This document shows, piece by piece, positions 7,180 through 16,012 of a stretch of DNA of 64,000 bases. The position numbers were made by a program, and so were the translations under genes. Each line of letters begins with the position of its first letter. Within the stretch, counting starts at the first letter, position 1. Under the pieces are notes generated by a model. The model worked only from the letters and a program-made list of their open reading frames with translations. It did not search any database and had not been told where the DNA came from. Source of the DNA: Rikenellaceae bacterium (GTDB lineage Bacteria; Bacteroidota; Bacteroidia; Bacteroidales; Rikenellaceae); contig JAFRZW010000004.1 of NCBI GenBank assembly GCA_017442365.1, forward strand, positions 198,519-262,518. The letters run 5' to 3'.

Positions 7180-8961
7180 ATGATTATCGAAGAGTTTATT
7201 TCGGGCGTAGTGGGGCGCAGCGTCGGCGCACTCTACGGAGAGCAAGAGGGCGAAGTGCTCCAAATTCAAAAGACACGCAAAGAGTTCGAGGGCGACTTTA
7301 CCCTCGTAGTCTTCCCCCTGCTGCGACGTAGCCGCAAATCGCCCGAAGCAACCGCTACCGAAATAGGCGAACACATCGTGGCCAACAACCCCGAAGTGAG
7401 CGCATTCAACGTCATTAAGGGCTTCTTGAACATCTCGCTTTCGGCCGATTTCTGGGCAGAGCGTTTTGCCGAAATGCGCGCCGATGAGGAGTTCGGTCAG
7501 GCCGATGCAACGGGTCGCACGGTGATGATCGAATACTCGTCGCCCAACACCAACAAGCCCCTCCACCTGGGTCATATTCGTAACAATTTGCTCGGCTATT
7601 CGGTTGCGCAGATTCTCAAAGCAAACGGCCACAACGTGATCAAGGCGAACTTGGTGAACGACCGCGGCATTCATATCTGCAAGTCGATGTTGGCGTGGAA
7701 ACTCTACGGTGGTGGCGAGACCCCCGCGTCGAGCGGTATGAAGGGCGACCACCTCGTAGGTAAGTATTACGTCGAGTTCGACAAACATTACAAGGAGCAG
7801 ATCAAGCAGCTCGTCGCTGAGGGTATGAGCGAGGAGGAGGCCAAGAAGCAGGCTCCGATTATGCAGGAGGCGCAGGCAATGTTGCGCAAATGGGAGGCTA
7901 AGGACGAGGAGGTTTACTCGTTGTGGCAGACGATGAACGGCTGGGTATATGACGGTTTTGACGTTACGTACAAGGCTCTGGGCGTCGATTTCGACAAGGT
8001 CTATTACGAGTCGCAGACCTATCTGCTTGGCAAGGATATCGTGCAGAAGGGCCTGGACGCAGGCGTGTTCTTCCGCAAGGAGGACAACTCGGTGTGGATC
8101 GACTTGGCTGCCGACGGTTTGGATCAGAAGCTGCTGCTGCGTGGCGACGGCACCTCGGTCTATATGACTCAGGATTTGGGTACTGCGTTCCGTCGTTTCG
8201 AGGACAACAAGCTGGACGATATGATCTACGTTGTGGGCAACGAGCAGAACTACCACTTCCAAGTTTTGAAGTTGATTCTCAAAAAGTTGGGCCACGATTG
8301 GAGCGACAACATCACCCACCTCTCGTATGGTATGGTCGAACTGCCCGAGGGCAAGATGAAGTCGCGCGAGGGTACGGTTGTAGATGCTGACGACCTGATT
8401 GCCGATATGGTTTCGACGGCACGCGAGATGTCGCAGGAATTGGGCAAATTGGACGGCTGCACCGACGAGGAGGCTGAGGCTATCTCGAAGATGGTCGGTC
8501 TGGGCGCTCTCAAATACTTCATTTTGAAGGTCGATCCTAAGAAGACAATGCTGTTCGATCCGCGCGAGTCGATCGACTTCAACGGCAATACGGGCCCCTT
8601 CATTCAGTACACTCACGCACGTATCTGCTCGGTGCTGCGCAAGGCTGCCGAGAGCGATATCGACTACGCAGGTCGCGTTGTCGGCATCGACTATTTGAAG
8701 GAGGAGATCGAGCTGATCAAGACGCTGAGCGACTACCCCTCGGTGGTTGCATCGGCTGGCGAGAACTTCGCTCCATCGATCATCGGTGCTTATATCTACG
8801 ACCTCGCAAAGTCGTTCAACAGCTACTACCACGACCACTCGATTATGCGCGAGGAGAACGTTAAGGTGCGCCAGATGCGTCTGCAACTCGCCTCGGAAGT
8901 TGCTCGCGTGATCCGTACAGGTATGGCATTGCTGGGTATCGAAGTTCCCGAAAGAATGTAA
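7180..8961 (+). CDS. argS: Arginyl-tRNA synthetase
   Basis: A 593-residue class I aminoacyl-tRNA synthetase that charges tRNA-Arg with arginine in the cytoplasm. The ATP-binding HIGH motif appears as HLGH at residues 129-132 (PNTNKPLHLGHIRNNLLG), and a KMSKS-type loop as KMKSR at 392-396. The C-terminal anticodon-binding (DALR) domain includes NTGPFIQYTHARICSVLR and ends in the usual ALLGIEVPERM. Length is normal and the ATG at 7180 begins the conserved N-terminal additional domain. It appears to be monocistronic, with a promoter box upstream and a terminator at 8984-9010. Lying between two MORN genes, it seems unrelated to them. Confidence 0.97.
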   Translation: MIIEEFISGVVGRSVGALYGEQEGEVLQIQKTRKEFEGDFTLVVFPLLRRSRKSPEATATEIGEHIVANNPEVSAFNVIKGFLNISLSADFWAERFAEMRADEEFGQADATGRTVMIEYSSPNTNKPLHLGHIRNNLLGYSVAQILKANGHNVIKANLVNDRGIHICKSMLAWKLYGGGETPASSGMKGDHLVGKYYVEFDKHYKEQIKQLVAEGMSEEEAKKQAPIMQEAQAMLRKWEAKDEEVYSLWQTMNGWVYDGFDVTYKALGVDFDKVYYESQTYLLGKDIVQKGLDAGVFFRKEDNSVWIDLAADGLDQKLLLRGDGTSVYMTQDLGTAFRRFEDNKLDDMIYVVGNEQNYHFQVLKLILKKLGHDWSDNITHLSYGMVELPEGKMKSREGTVVDADDLIADMVSTAREMSQELGKLDGCTDEEAEAISKMVGLGALKYFILKVDPKKTMLFDPRESIDFNGNTGPFIQYTHARICSVLRKAAESDIDYAGRVVGIDYLKEEIELIKTLSDYPSVVASAGENFAPSIIGAYIYDLAKSFNSYYHDHSIMREENVKVRQMRLQLASEVARVIRTGMALLGIEVPERM

Positions 8962-8983
8962 TTCGCAAGCTAAATTTACGCAA

Positions 8984-9010
8984 AAAGCCACCCTTCGAGG
9001 CGGCTTTTTT
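8984..9010 (+). terminator. argS terminator
   Basis: AAAGCCACC pairs with GGCGGCTTT (one mismatch, loop CTTCGA-like) and runs into TTTTTT. Confidence 0.75.
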
Positions 9011-9079
9011 GTGCGACATATTTACAATATAATATTGTAAATTACCGATACCTTAAAAACCATTCAGGGAAGATAGGCA

Positions 9080-9111
9080 TTTGGATTTTGGCAAAGTATT
9101 ACGTATATTTG
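9080..9111 (+). promoter_or_regulatory. Promoter of MORN 2
   Basis: TTTG at 9080-9083, a 20 bp spacer, and TATATTTG at 9104-9111 give an almost ideal Bacteroidota promoter 45 bp before the ATG. Confidence 0.7.
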
Positions 9112-9155
9112 CCAAAAGTGAGATTTGCCACAAAAAACTTATCAACCTACGCATT

Positions 9156-9719
9156 ATGAGAGGCTTAGCCATCATACTTTTCGCACTACTGTTATGCCTG
9201 CCGAATACGAGTTCGGCACAAGATCGGCAACAACGTAAAGCGGAACAACGAGCTCTGCAAGGTGCGCTCGCAACAATATGGTATTCAGGGATATATAATG
9301 GATTATATGAGTTCGAATGGGGCGACAGAAACATACCGGTCCCGTGGGCATTTGCGCGACAGAAACGTAAGGGTTTGCCCCCAACAAAAAAAGCCACCAA
9401 TCCCGATACCGGAATGGTAATCGCAATGTGGAAAGATGGGTGTATCTACAACGGACAGATGTACTTCGGCGAGATCCAGGGTGCAGGAATAATGCACTAT
9501 GCCAACGGCAGCATTTACAGCGGAATGTGGAAGAACGATATGCCCCACGGCAAGGGTACGTACATCGCGCCAAACGGTGTCAAATTCTCGGTCAAATCGT
9601 ACAATGGGCTCCCCCACGGCAAGGGCGTGATTCAGGACAGCGACGGCACAATGTATCGAGCCAAGTGGGATAGAGCAATGCTCAAACCCAAGAGTATCAA
9701 ACCACTGAAAAAGAAATGA
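9156..9719 (+). CDS. Exported MORN-repeat protein, paralogue 2
   Basis: The ATG at 9156 starts a 187-residue protein with signal peptide MRGLAIILFALLLCLPNTSSAQ. An upstream in-frame start at 9081 would overlap the promoter at 9080-9111 and is rejected. After a charged linker, MORN units appear as DGCIYNGQMYFGEIQGAG, NGSIYSGMWKNDMPHGKG and later GLPHGKGVIQDSDG. It ends in KSIKPLKKK, like its two paralogues. Unlike them it has no structured palindrome on either side, only a promoter and a convergent terminator. Its function is not known. Export is predicted from the signal peptide; MORN domains commonly mediate protein or lipid binding. Confidence 0.87.
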   Translation: MRGLAIILFALLLCLPNTSSAQDRQQRKAEQRALQGALATIWYSGIYNGLYEFEWGDRNIPVPWAFARQKRKGLPPTKKATNPDTGMVIAMWKDGCIYNGQMYFGEIQGAGIMHYANGSIYSGMWKNDMPHGKGTYIAPNGVKFSVKSYNGLPHGKGVIQDSDGTMYRAKWDRAMLKPKSIKPLKKK

Positions 9720-9738
9720 TTACACACAAGCACAATAA

Positions 9739-9765
9739 AAGCCGCGTCCAATATAGGCGCGGCTT
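9739..9765. terminator. Convergent terminator between MORN 2 and DUF5606 gene
   Basis: AAGCCGCG at 9739-9746 pairs with CGCGGCTT at 9758-9765. It lies between two converging genes, 9719 and 9790. Confidence 0.6.
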
Positions 9766-9789
9766 CATTGTGGATTCGGAGTTAGGAAA

Positions 9790-10206
9790 TTACTCCTCGG
9801 TCTGCTCCTCCTCTTCGGGCAACTTGAACTCGGTCATACCTGCCGAAACCAGCATATTGTACCAAGCAAAAACCTTCTTGATGTCCGACACGTGAACACG
9901 CTCACGATCGTACTCGGGCAGAACCTCTGCAAAATAGCTCTTCAATGCCGCTGCGTCCGACTTGGGATTGATCGCCTCCTTACCCTCGGTGTAAGCGTAA
10001 ATCTTCTCGAAAACGTATGCCAAAGGCATATCCTCGTCCTCGGTGAAGATTGCGATCTCGGTCAGTGCGCTAACACGTGCCGTAGCCGACGCATTGTGGC
10101 GACGACCATCGATCAACGACTCGACGATAACGCCATTGCTGCTACGTGCAACATATTTGAACAATCCGGGCTGACCCGAAATAGCCAAAATCTCTTTCAA
10201 CTCCAT
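9790..10206 (-). CDS. DUF5606 family protein
   Basis: A 138-residue soluble protein starting MELKEILAISGQPGLFKYVA, the characteristic opening of the Bacteroidota-specific DUF5606 family. Conserved features seen are the GLFKY..RSSNGVIVESL block, the RVSALTEIAIFTEDEDMPL block and a central DAAALKSYFAEVLPEYDRERV helix. The C terminus is a short acidic tail (PEEEEQTEE). There is no signal peptide or membrane segment, so it is cytoplasmic. Function is unknown. The gene is single, transcribed from a TACCTTTG box at 10258-10251, and ends against MORN 2. Family recognition rests on the N-terminal motif and size. Confidence 0.85.
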   Translation of the reverse strand: MELKEILAISGQPGLFKYVARSSNGVIVESLIDGRRHNASATARVSALTEIAIFTEDEDMPLAYVFEKIYAYTEGKEAINPKSDAAALKSYFAEVLPEYDRERVHVSDIKKVFAWYNMLVSAGMTEFKLPEEEEQTEE

Positions 10207-10250
10207 ATTCTTCGTTATTTTTGAAATGTTCGTACTTGATTTAACGGACG

Positions 10251-10258
10251 CAAAGGTA
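10251..10258 (-). promoter_or_regulatory. DUF5606 promoter, -7 box
   Basis: The minus strand reads TACCTTTG, 45 bp before the start codon; the upstream half is unclear. Confidence 0.5.
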
Positions 10259-10375
10259 ATAATTTTTTCGACACCACAACACTACCCCACACCCTTTTCA
10301 CCCTACACGCCCAACATTCAGCACTTTTTATCGCCAAATTTAACCTCAACAGAACGCAAAAAAGGGACGGTATAC

Positions 10376-10406
10376 TTTGATTATATATAGAAAAACCGTA
10401 TCTTTG
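10376..10406 (+). promoter_or_regulatory. Promoter of the exopolysaccharide operon
   Basis: TTTG at 10376-10379, a 19 bp spacer, and TATCTTTG at 10399-10406. A leader of about 150 nt follows before UpxY, with a weak dyad TTGTCA (10479-10484) / TGACAA (10506-10511). I see no inverted repeats bracketing the promoter, so no sign of the invertible promoters known from Bacteroides capsule loci. The rest of 10207-10562 holds nothing recognisable. Confidence 0.65.
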
Positions 10407-10562
10407 TACGTTGATAACTTGGGAACTTATATCTGTTTAAGAGTGAGTGATCAGGTGCGTGATTTTTCAGAAGTGGGTTTGTCATTGATGCGTCAGAGTG
10501 TTCATTGACAACCGCGAAGCGTGCCCGACACTACCCTCTCAATTCCACCACCCCACCAGCAA

Positions 10563-11087
10563 ATGAGCAATATCACTGAGCCTCAATGGTTCGCAGTTTA
10601 CACCCGCAACAACTTCGCTCGACGAGTCAAAAGTCGATTGGAGGAGGCCGGTGTCGAATGCTATTTGCCTATGCGCTGGCAAGAGCGCGTTTATAACGGT
10701 CGCAAACGTCGCGTCGAAGTGCCGCTTATCCCGAATGTCGTCTTTATCCGTGTCGAACCCGACGCTTGCTATGACATCTTGAATGAGTTGTCGCTGCCCG
10801 TGCGCTATGTACTCGACCGTGCCGAGCGACGCCCCGCACCGATTACCGACAAACAGATGAGCGATTTCCGATTCTTGGTCGAGATGCCCGACGACTGCTT
10901 GACGCTGGTCGATATTCCACTTGCAGCAGGTGATCGCGTGCGCGTGATAGCCGGTCCGATGAAGGGCGTCGAGGGCGAACTGATTCGCATCAAAGGCCAC
11001 CGCCGCGTAGTGGTGCGCCTCAACGACGTGATCTCAGTCGCCACAACCTATATCCCCGCAACAATGTTGGAGAAAATTGATGAGTAG
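10563..11087 (+). CDS. UpxY-like NusG-family transcription antiterminator
   Basis: 174 residues from ATG 10563; a GTG 42 bp earlier is in frame but precedes the conserved start QWFAVYTRNNFARRV. The N-terminal NusG (NGN) domain is visible as WFAVYTR..ARRVKSRLEEAGVECYLP and the C-terminal KOW domain as GDRVRVIAGPMKGVEGELIRIKGHRR. Specialised NusG paralogues of this type (UpxY, LoaP) are encoded as the first gene of capsule or exopolysaccharide operons and let RNA polymerase read through the long transcript. It fits here: it is the first gene of a run of 18 co-oriented genes and overlaps the next by 8 bp. No UpxZ-type partner is seen. Confidence 0.88.
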   Translation: MSNITEPQWFAVYTRNNFARRVKSRLEEAGVECYLPMRWQERVYNGRKRRVEVPLIPNVVFIRVEPDACYDILNELSLPVRYVLDRAERRPAPITDKQMSDFRFLVEMPDDCLTLVDIPLAAGDRVRVIAGPMKGVEGELIRIKGHRRVVVRLNDVISVATTYIPATMLEKIDE

Positions 11088-12015
11088 CACCGCTGCCACA
11101 TATCCTTTAATCTCGATAATCGTCCCCGTCTACAACGCCGCAACATATTTGGAACGTTGCTTTCGTTGTTTGCGCGAACAAAGCTATCCGACCCTCGAAT
11201 TTGTATTGGTAGATGACGGATCAACAGACAAGAGTGGCGAGATGTGCGATCAAATTGCAACCAAAGATGGGCGTTTCAAAGTGTTCCACATCAAAAATGG
11301 GGGGGCGTCATTGGCGCGAAAATATGGTCTGGAACGCGCGAAGGGTGAGTTCGTGAGCTTTATGGATTGCGACGATTGTGTCGATTCGAGATACATTGAG
11401 CAGTTGTTTGAACTGATCCAAACATACGGCACAAACATAAGCGCGTGCCGAGTGCAAAGAATCTTCAAGGAGAGTGAAATTCCTACGCAAATTGAAGGCG
11501 AACAAGGGTTATTGCAATTCGAAAAACTAATGCCTCGATTCTTTAAGTATGAGTTTTGGGGGTTCCCTGCCAAATTATACAATCGAGAGATTTTCCATAA
11601 CGCAAAGTTTCCCACCGCAACTTTAAGTGAGGATTACTACGTTATGGCGCAACTCTTTTTGCAAGAAGGTAATATGGCCTATACCGATGCTCCACTCTAC
11701 TACTACGAATACCACGAAGGTAGTTTGTCGCACTTGGCTATTTCGAAACGCGCATTCGAGGAATTTGAGAATGTAAAAGCCGTATATGAAATGATGCAGG
11801 CTCGCGCACCGCAATATGCGTCAATGGCATTGAGCAATGTAGTTGAAACCTGTGTTAAACTGCTTTCGATGAATCATAGAGAGTCATCACAAAAATACAA
11901 GGAGTTCGCCACGCCACTACGCCAATTTCTCAGATCACATATCATTGAAATCCTCCGCACTAACGCCATCTACTGGAAGTTGAAGGTATTGGCGATGAGA
12001 TGGGGAATATTTTAA
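11080..12015 (+). CDS. Glycosyltransferase family 2 (first of four in tandem)
   Basis: 311 residues from the ATG at 11080, which overlaps the UpxY stop. The GT-A fold is clear: PLISIIVPVYNAATYLERCF at the N terminus, the nucleotide-binding VLVDDGSTDKSG, and the metal-binding region FVSFMDCDDCVD. GT2 enzymes invert the sugar linkage and add one sugar from a nucleotide-sugar donor to a lipid-linked acceptor at the cytoplasmic membrane face. No hydrophobic C-terminal anchor is obvious. Base composition is closer to the chromosome average than the next genes. Donor and acceptor cannot be told from sequence. Confidence 0.9.
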   Translation: MSSTAATYPLISIIVPVYNAATYLERCFRCLREQSYPTLEFVLVDDGSTDKSGEMCDQIATKDGRFKVFHIKNGGASLARKYGLERAKGEFVSFMDCDDCVDSRYIEQLFELIQTYGTNISACRVQRIFKESEIPTQIEGEQGLLQFEKLMPRFFKYEFWGFPAKLYNREIFHNAKFPTATLSEDYYVMAQLFLQEGNMAYTDAPLYYYEYHEGSLSHLAISKRAFEEFENVKAVYEMMQARAPQYASMALSNVVETCVKLLSMNHRESSQKYKEFATPLRQFLRSHIIEILRTNAIYWKLKVLAMRWGIF

Positions 12016-12016
12016 A

Positions 12017-12907
12017 ATGTATCAGTTTACTGTTTTTACACCGACTTACAATAGAGCGCATACACTACCCGCTCTATATAATTCATTGATAGATCAGAAG
12101 ACTAATTACTCTTTTGAATGGTTGATTATTGATGACGGTTCATCTGACAACACCTCTGAGATTGTAAACAAGTGGATTAATGAGGATAAAATCGCTATCA
12201 ATTACTACAAGGTTCCCAATGGCGGCAAACCTCGTGCAATAAACAAAGCTGTCGAATGGGCCCGCTCTCCATTCTTGTTTATTATTGATTCCGATGATTA
12301 CTTAGCAGACAACTCGGTCGTTGAGTTTATGGCAAGTGAATGCGAAAATATCAAAGATGACGCTACATTTGTTGGTGTTGGAGGCCTACAAGGATATCCT
12401 AACAAATCAGCCAAGACAAACGTATCTTTTACAAATTATATTGATGCCACAAATTTAGAACGAGTGAAATTGGGACTCAACGTAGATTGTAATGAGGCTT
12501 ATAAAATTGATATCTTAAAACATTACCCTTTCAAAGTTTGGGAGGGTGAAAACTTTACACCAGAACAGATCGTGTTAGACGATATGGCTCTTGATGGTTA
12601 TAAACTTCGTTGGCACAATCGAGTTATTGTCATTTCCGAATACTTTGAAGATGGATTAACCAAGGGATCCTGGAATCTTATTAAAAAGAATCCTATGGGC
12701 TATGCTATGCTATATGATCATAAACTCAAATACCACCACAGGTTAAAGGATCGTATAAACGATGTAATTCAGATGATTGCACAATCTATCATTGGCAGAA
12801 ATCCGTTGTATTTTTTGCAGTCGAATGCACCTATGCTTGCTAGCATTTGCTACCCGCTAGGGATTTGCATTGCCATTAGGAGAAAGATTCAATATCGAAA
12901 GATATAA
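12017..12907 (+). CDS. Glycosyltransferase family 2 (second)
   Basis: 296 residues, starting one base after the previous stop. The N terminus YQFTVFTPTYNRAHTLPALY, the DDGSSDNTSEIVNKW loop and DSDDY (FLFIIDSDDYLADNSV) mark a GT-A family 2 enzyme. The sequence is noticeably AT-rich from here on, unlike the flanking chromosome. This particular subgroup, with the opening TVFTPTYNRAHTLPALYNSL, is common in polysaccharide loci of Firmicutes and Bacteroidota. It probably adds one sugar of the repeat unit. Its stop overlaps the next start by one base, indicating translational coupling. Confidence 0.9.
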   Translation: MYQFTVFTPTYNRAHTLPALYNSLIDQKTNYSFEWLIIDDGSSDNTSEIVNKWINEDKIAINYYKVPNGGKPRAINKAVEWARSPFLFIIDSDDYLADNSVVEFMASECENIKDDATFVGVGGLQGYPNKSAKTNVSFTNYIDATNLERVKLGLNVDCNEAYKIDILKHYPFKVWEGENFTPEQIVLDDMALDGYKLRWHNRVIVISEYFEDGLTKGSWNLIKKNPMGYAMLYDHKLKYHHRLKDRINDVIQMIAQSIIGRNPLYFLQSNAPMLASICYPLGICIAIRRKIQYRKI

Positions 12908-13899
12908 TGACGAGTCCTTTTTTTTCAATTATTATTCCTGTTTATAATAAAGAGCGCTATATTCAAAAATGCGTTGATAGTATTATTGCACAATCATTTA
13001 TTGATTTCGAAGTAATTGTAATCAACGATGGATCAAATGATAAAAGTGGGGCTATACTTAGTGTAATAAACGATCACCGCTTTCAGATATTGACAATCCC
13101 CAACGGCGGAGTATCTAATGCTCGCAACGTCGGCTTAAACAATACTAATGGTCAATATGTATTATTTATCGATGCAGATGATAATATAAATGATGATTAT
13201 TTAGCTTCAATATACGATGCTATCATACAAAATAAAGCGGAATTGCTAATTTTTGGACTTACTAAGATTTATCAAGATGCTTCTTCAAAAAGAATCATCC
13301 CAAGCGGATATGGCGTAGTTTCATTTGAGGAGTTTAAGGATTCTTTTTTATTAGAATTCCAACGTTTAGAAGGTCTTTATGGATATATATGCAATAAAGC
13401 AGTGAAACGCACCATAATAACGGAGAACAATCTCAAATTTGACACATCATTAAAACTAGCTGAAGATCTCGATTTTTGGATTTCAATATACTCACAACGA
13501 CCGCGCATAGCCTTTTCTCAATATGCTGGGTATAACTACATTCAAGATGTGGCTGGTTCTTCTACTTTTTACGAATGTGATCCTTGGCCAATAATTCAAA
13601 TTTGGCTAAAAATATATGACTTTTTATCTCCTTGTAATATAAGCAACGCTAGTATACTACAAAAAAAGTTATGGGATTTATTTCGGGTCGCTTTATTAGA
13701 GTGTAAGAGTATTTCATTAAAAAACATTAATGTTATTATTAAAGATACTATTAAGATACGAAAAGCATATTCATTAATTAACGATTATAAGCCATCGGAT
13801 TTTCTCGGTATGCAGCTTAAAAACAATAATAAACTGAATATTTATCTATACCTTAAAGCGCGTCAAACTTACCATTGGCTACGAAAATGGTTAAAATAA
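12907..13899 (+). CDS. Glycosyltransferase family 2 (third)
   Basis: 330 residues. The start ATG shares a base with the previous stop. Motifs are FFSIIIPVYNKERYIQKCVDS, VINDGSNDKSGAILS and FIDADDNINDDY (metal-binding DxD-type). The second half has no recognisable motif and probably binds the acceptor. Composition is very AT-rich, with many AAT, ATA and TTA codons that are rare in the neighbouring chromosomal genes, suggesting acquisition by transfer. Donor sugar unknown. Confidence 0.9.
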   Translation: MTSPFFSIIIPVYNKERYIQKCVDSIIAQSFIDFEVIVINDGSNDKSGAILSVINDHRFQILTIPNGGVSNARNVGLNNTNGQYVLFIDADDNINDDYLASIYDAIIQNKAELLIFGLTKIYQDASSKRIIPSGYGVVSFEEFKDSFLLEFQRLEGLYGYICNKAVKRTIITENNLKFDTSLKLAEDLDFWISIYSQRPRIAFSQYAGYNYIQDVAGSSTFYECDPWPIIQIWLKIYDFLSPCNISNASILQKKLWDLFRVALLECKSISLKNINVIIKDTIKIRKAYSLINDYKPSDFLGMQLKNNNKLNIYLYLKARQTYHWLRKWLK

Positions 13900-14870
13900 G
13901 CATTATAGTCCCTGTTTATAATTCCAGTAAATACCTCGAAAAGTGTTTTGATTCGATTAGGAATCAAACCTACACTGATTTCGAGGTAATTGTTATAAAT
14001 GATGGTTCCACAGATTGTAGTGGAGAGATTTGCGATAAATATGCTGAATTAGATAACCGCTTTAAGATTATACACAAAGAAAACGGAGGCGTATCGCAAG
14101 CACGAAATATAGGCATTGATAATGCACACGGAGAGTATATCACATTTATTGACAGCGATGATTGGATAGATATTGATTATCTCCATAATTTAATTGTGGA
14201 ACTTGATCCAGATTGTGATTTAATTGTATCTGGCATAGTTTGTAATTATAGCAACGGCTCACTAAAAATACTAAACATTGAGAATAATTCTTTTTTGAGC
14301 AATAACGCATATAAATTACATCAACTAATTAAGAGTCGGTTGTACTTTGGTCCGTGTAACAAATTATACAAAACTGAAATTATTCGGCAAAACCGGATCA
14401 AGTTCCCAGACAACATCTCATACGGTGAAGATCGAATATTTAATTATGAGTATATTAGATACGTAAAACATATTCAAACATTAAACTATTCGGGATACCA
14501 CTATTACAAGCCAGAATTTGGGACATTGACGACAATATATTTGTCCAACTTATTCGAATTAGAATACTCGCAGTGGCAATTGTTGAACGATGTATATCGT
14601 GATAAAAGAGCATTCACCCCTGAAATTCAACAGGATCAATTTACTGAACTTTTTTGGATTATTCACGACAACATCTTCGCCAATAGGAATCAAAGCAGAA
14701 AATATTTACACACATATATAAAAAAACTATTAGCTACACCAGAAATTTCTGACATCAAAAGATTTGATGATCAAATTAAGTATAATAGAGTTATCAAATA
14801 TTGCATATTGAATCGCAAATCCTTATTACTGCATTCAGTTATTCAAATACTAAACCTATGCAAAAAATAG
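13887..14870 (+). CDS. Glycosyltransferase family 2 (fourth)
   Basis: 327 residues from ATG 13887; a TTG 12 bp earlier is possible but the conserved start VKISIIVPVYNSSKYLEKCF follows the ATG directly. VINDGSTDCSGEICDKYAEL and FIDSDDWIDIDYLHNL complete the GT-A signature. It overlaps the previous gene by 13 bp and the next by 13 bp. AT-rich like its neighbours. The N-terminal 100 residues resemble the first and third glycosyltransferases, whereas the C-terminal acceptor regions diverge, consistent with different linkages in one repeat unit. Confidence 0.9.
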   Translation: MVKISIIVPVYNSSKYLEKCFDSIRNQTYTDFEVIVINDGSTDCSGEICDKYAELDNRFKIIHKENGGVSQARNIGIDNAHGEYITFIDSDDWIDIDYLHNLIVELDPDCDLIVSGIVCNYSNGSLKILNIENNSFLSNNAYKLHQLIKSRLYFGPCNKLYKTEIIRQNRIKFPDNISYGEDRIFNYEYIRYVKHIQTLNYSGYHYYKPEFGTLTTIYLSNLFELEYSQWQLLNDVYRDKRAFTPEIQQDQFTELFWIIHDNIFANRNQSRKYLHTYIKKLLATPEISDIKRFDDQIKYNRVIKYCILNRKSLLLHSVIQILNLCKK

Positions 14871-16009
14871 TACTATATCCTCACGGTGGTAGCGGTAATC
14901 ACGGTTGCGAAGCCCTCGTTAGAGCAACGTGTAAAATTATAAAGAATGCTAATGTAATTTTAGCAACGCGTAGCAAAAACGAAGATTCGACATACGCATT
15001 AGATGAAATTTGCACGTTAATTAACGAACAAGAGCAGATATCGAAATGTTCGTTTAGCTATATTAAAGCGGCTATAAAATATCACCTTTTTAAAGATCAA
15101 GATGCTTTTGAAGCAATCACATACAAATCTATCACCAATAGCGTTAAAAACAATGGCATTGCACTATCAATTGGAGGAGATAACTATTGTTACGGTGTGC
15201 CAACATACATATATATCATCAACCGTTTATTACGCAAACAGGGTACTCCTACTATATTATGGGGTTGTTCAATCGAACCGTCAAGCATCAACAATGAGAT
15301 GCTTGATGATTTAAAATCATACTCTCTCATCATTGCTCGCGAAAGCATTACGTATGAGGCAATGGCGAAGGCTGGATTGAAAAATGTGAAGCTATTACCC
15401 GATCCTGCTTTTCAATTGGATCGAGTTGATTTGGAGTTACCCGATGGATTCGTCGAAGGTAATACCGTTGGTATAAATCTCAGTCCAATGGTTATGGACT
15501 GCGAAAACGGCAAGAATATTACTTTCAGGAATTACGAAAAATTAATCGAGGGTATCATCGCAGACACTGATATGCAAATTGCTTTGATTCCTCACGTAGT
15601 TTGGTGCGAAAATGACGACCGAGTGCCTCTGAGAATGTTGTTCGAAAAGTATAAGCATACGGGGCGTGTGGTGATGATTGAGGATCACAACTGTATGGAA
15701 TTGAAGGGATATATCGCTCGATGTCGATTTATGATCGCTGCCCGTACGCACGCCTCAATCGCTGCATATTCTACGTGCGTTCCTACGTTAGTCGTCGGTT
15801 ATTCAGTCAAAGCCAAAGGCATTGCCAAAGATATTTTCGGGACTTACGATAATTATGTTTTGCCTGTACAATCGCTCTCGAAGGAGGATGATCTGAAAAA
15901 TGCGTTCGATTGGATCTATAAAAATGAAAGTCAGATTCGAGCACATCTACAATCGATGATGCCCGAATATCGTGAGCGAGCATACAAACTTCAATACAAC
16001 AAGTTATAA
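14858..16009 (+). CDS. Polysaccharide pyruvyltransferase family protein
   Basis: 383 residues from the ATG at 14858, followed by the conserved opening QKIVLYPHGGSGNHGCEALV, a variant of the pyruvyltransferase N-terminal nucleotide or phosphoenolpyruvate site (usually GNxGD). Later conserved stretches are SIGGDNYCYG, GCSIEPS, ARESITYEAM and RCRFMIAARTHASIAAYST near the C terminus, where the family has its RxHxxI site. These enzymes transfer a ketal pyruvate from phosphoenolpyruvate to a sugar of an exopolysaccharide, adding negative charge. It overlaps the upstream glycosyltransferase and precedes the GH105-like gene by 3 bp. Confidence 0.85.
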   Translation: MQKIVLYPHGGSGNHGCEALVRATCKIIKNANVILATRSKNEDSTYALDEICTLINEQEQISKCSFSYIKAAIKYHLFKDQDAFEAITYKSITNSVKNNGIALSIGGDNYCYGVPTYIYIINRLLRKQGTPTILWGCSIEPSSINNEMLDDLKSYSLIIARESITYEAMAKAGLKNVKLLPDPAFQLDRVDLELPDGFVEGNTVGINLSPMVMDCENGKNITFRNYEKLIEGIIADTDMQIALIPHVVWCENDDRVPLRMLFEKYKHTGRVVMIEDHNCMELKGYIARCRFMIAARTHASIAAYSTCVPTLVVGYSVKAKGIAKDIFGTYDNYVLPVQSLSKEDDLKNAFDWIYKNESQIRAHLQSMMPEYRERAYKLQYNKL

Positions 16010-16012
16010 AGC

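Noticed and set aside
7090..8991. Minus-strand reading frame of 633 codons opposite argS
   Set aside because: Shadow of argS; leucine/valine/histidine-rich composition without recognisable domains.
10207..10562. Invertible capsule promoter
   Set aside because: No inverted repeats of useful length bracket the promoter at 10376-10406, and no recombinase gene is nearby.
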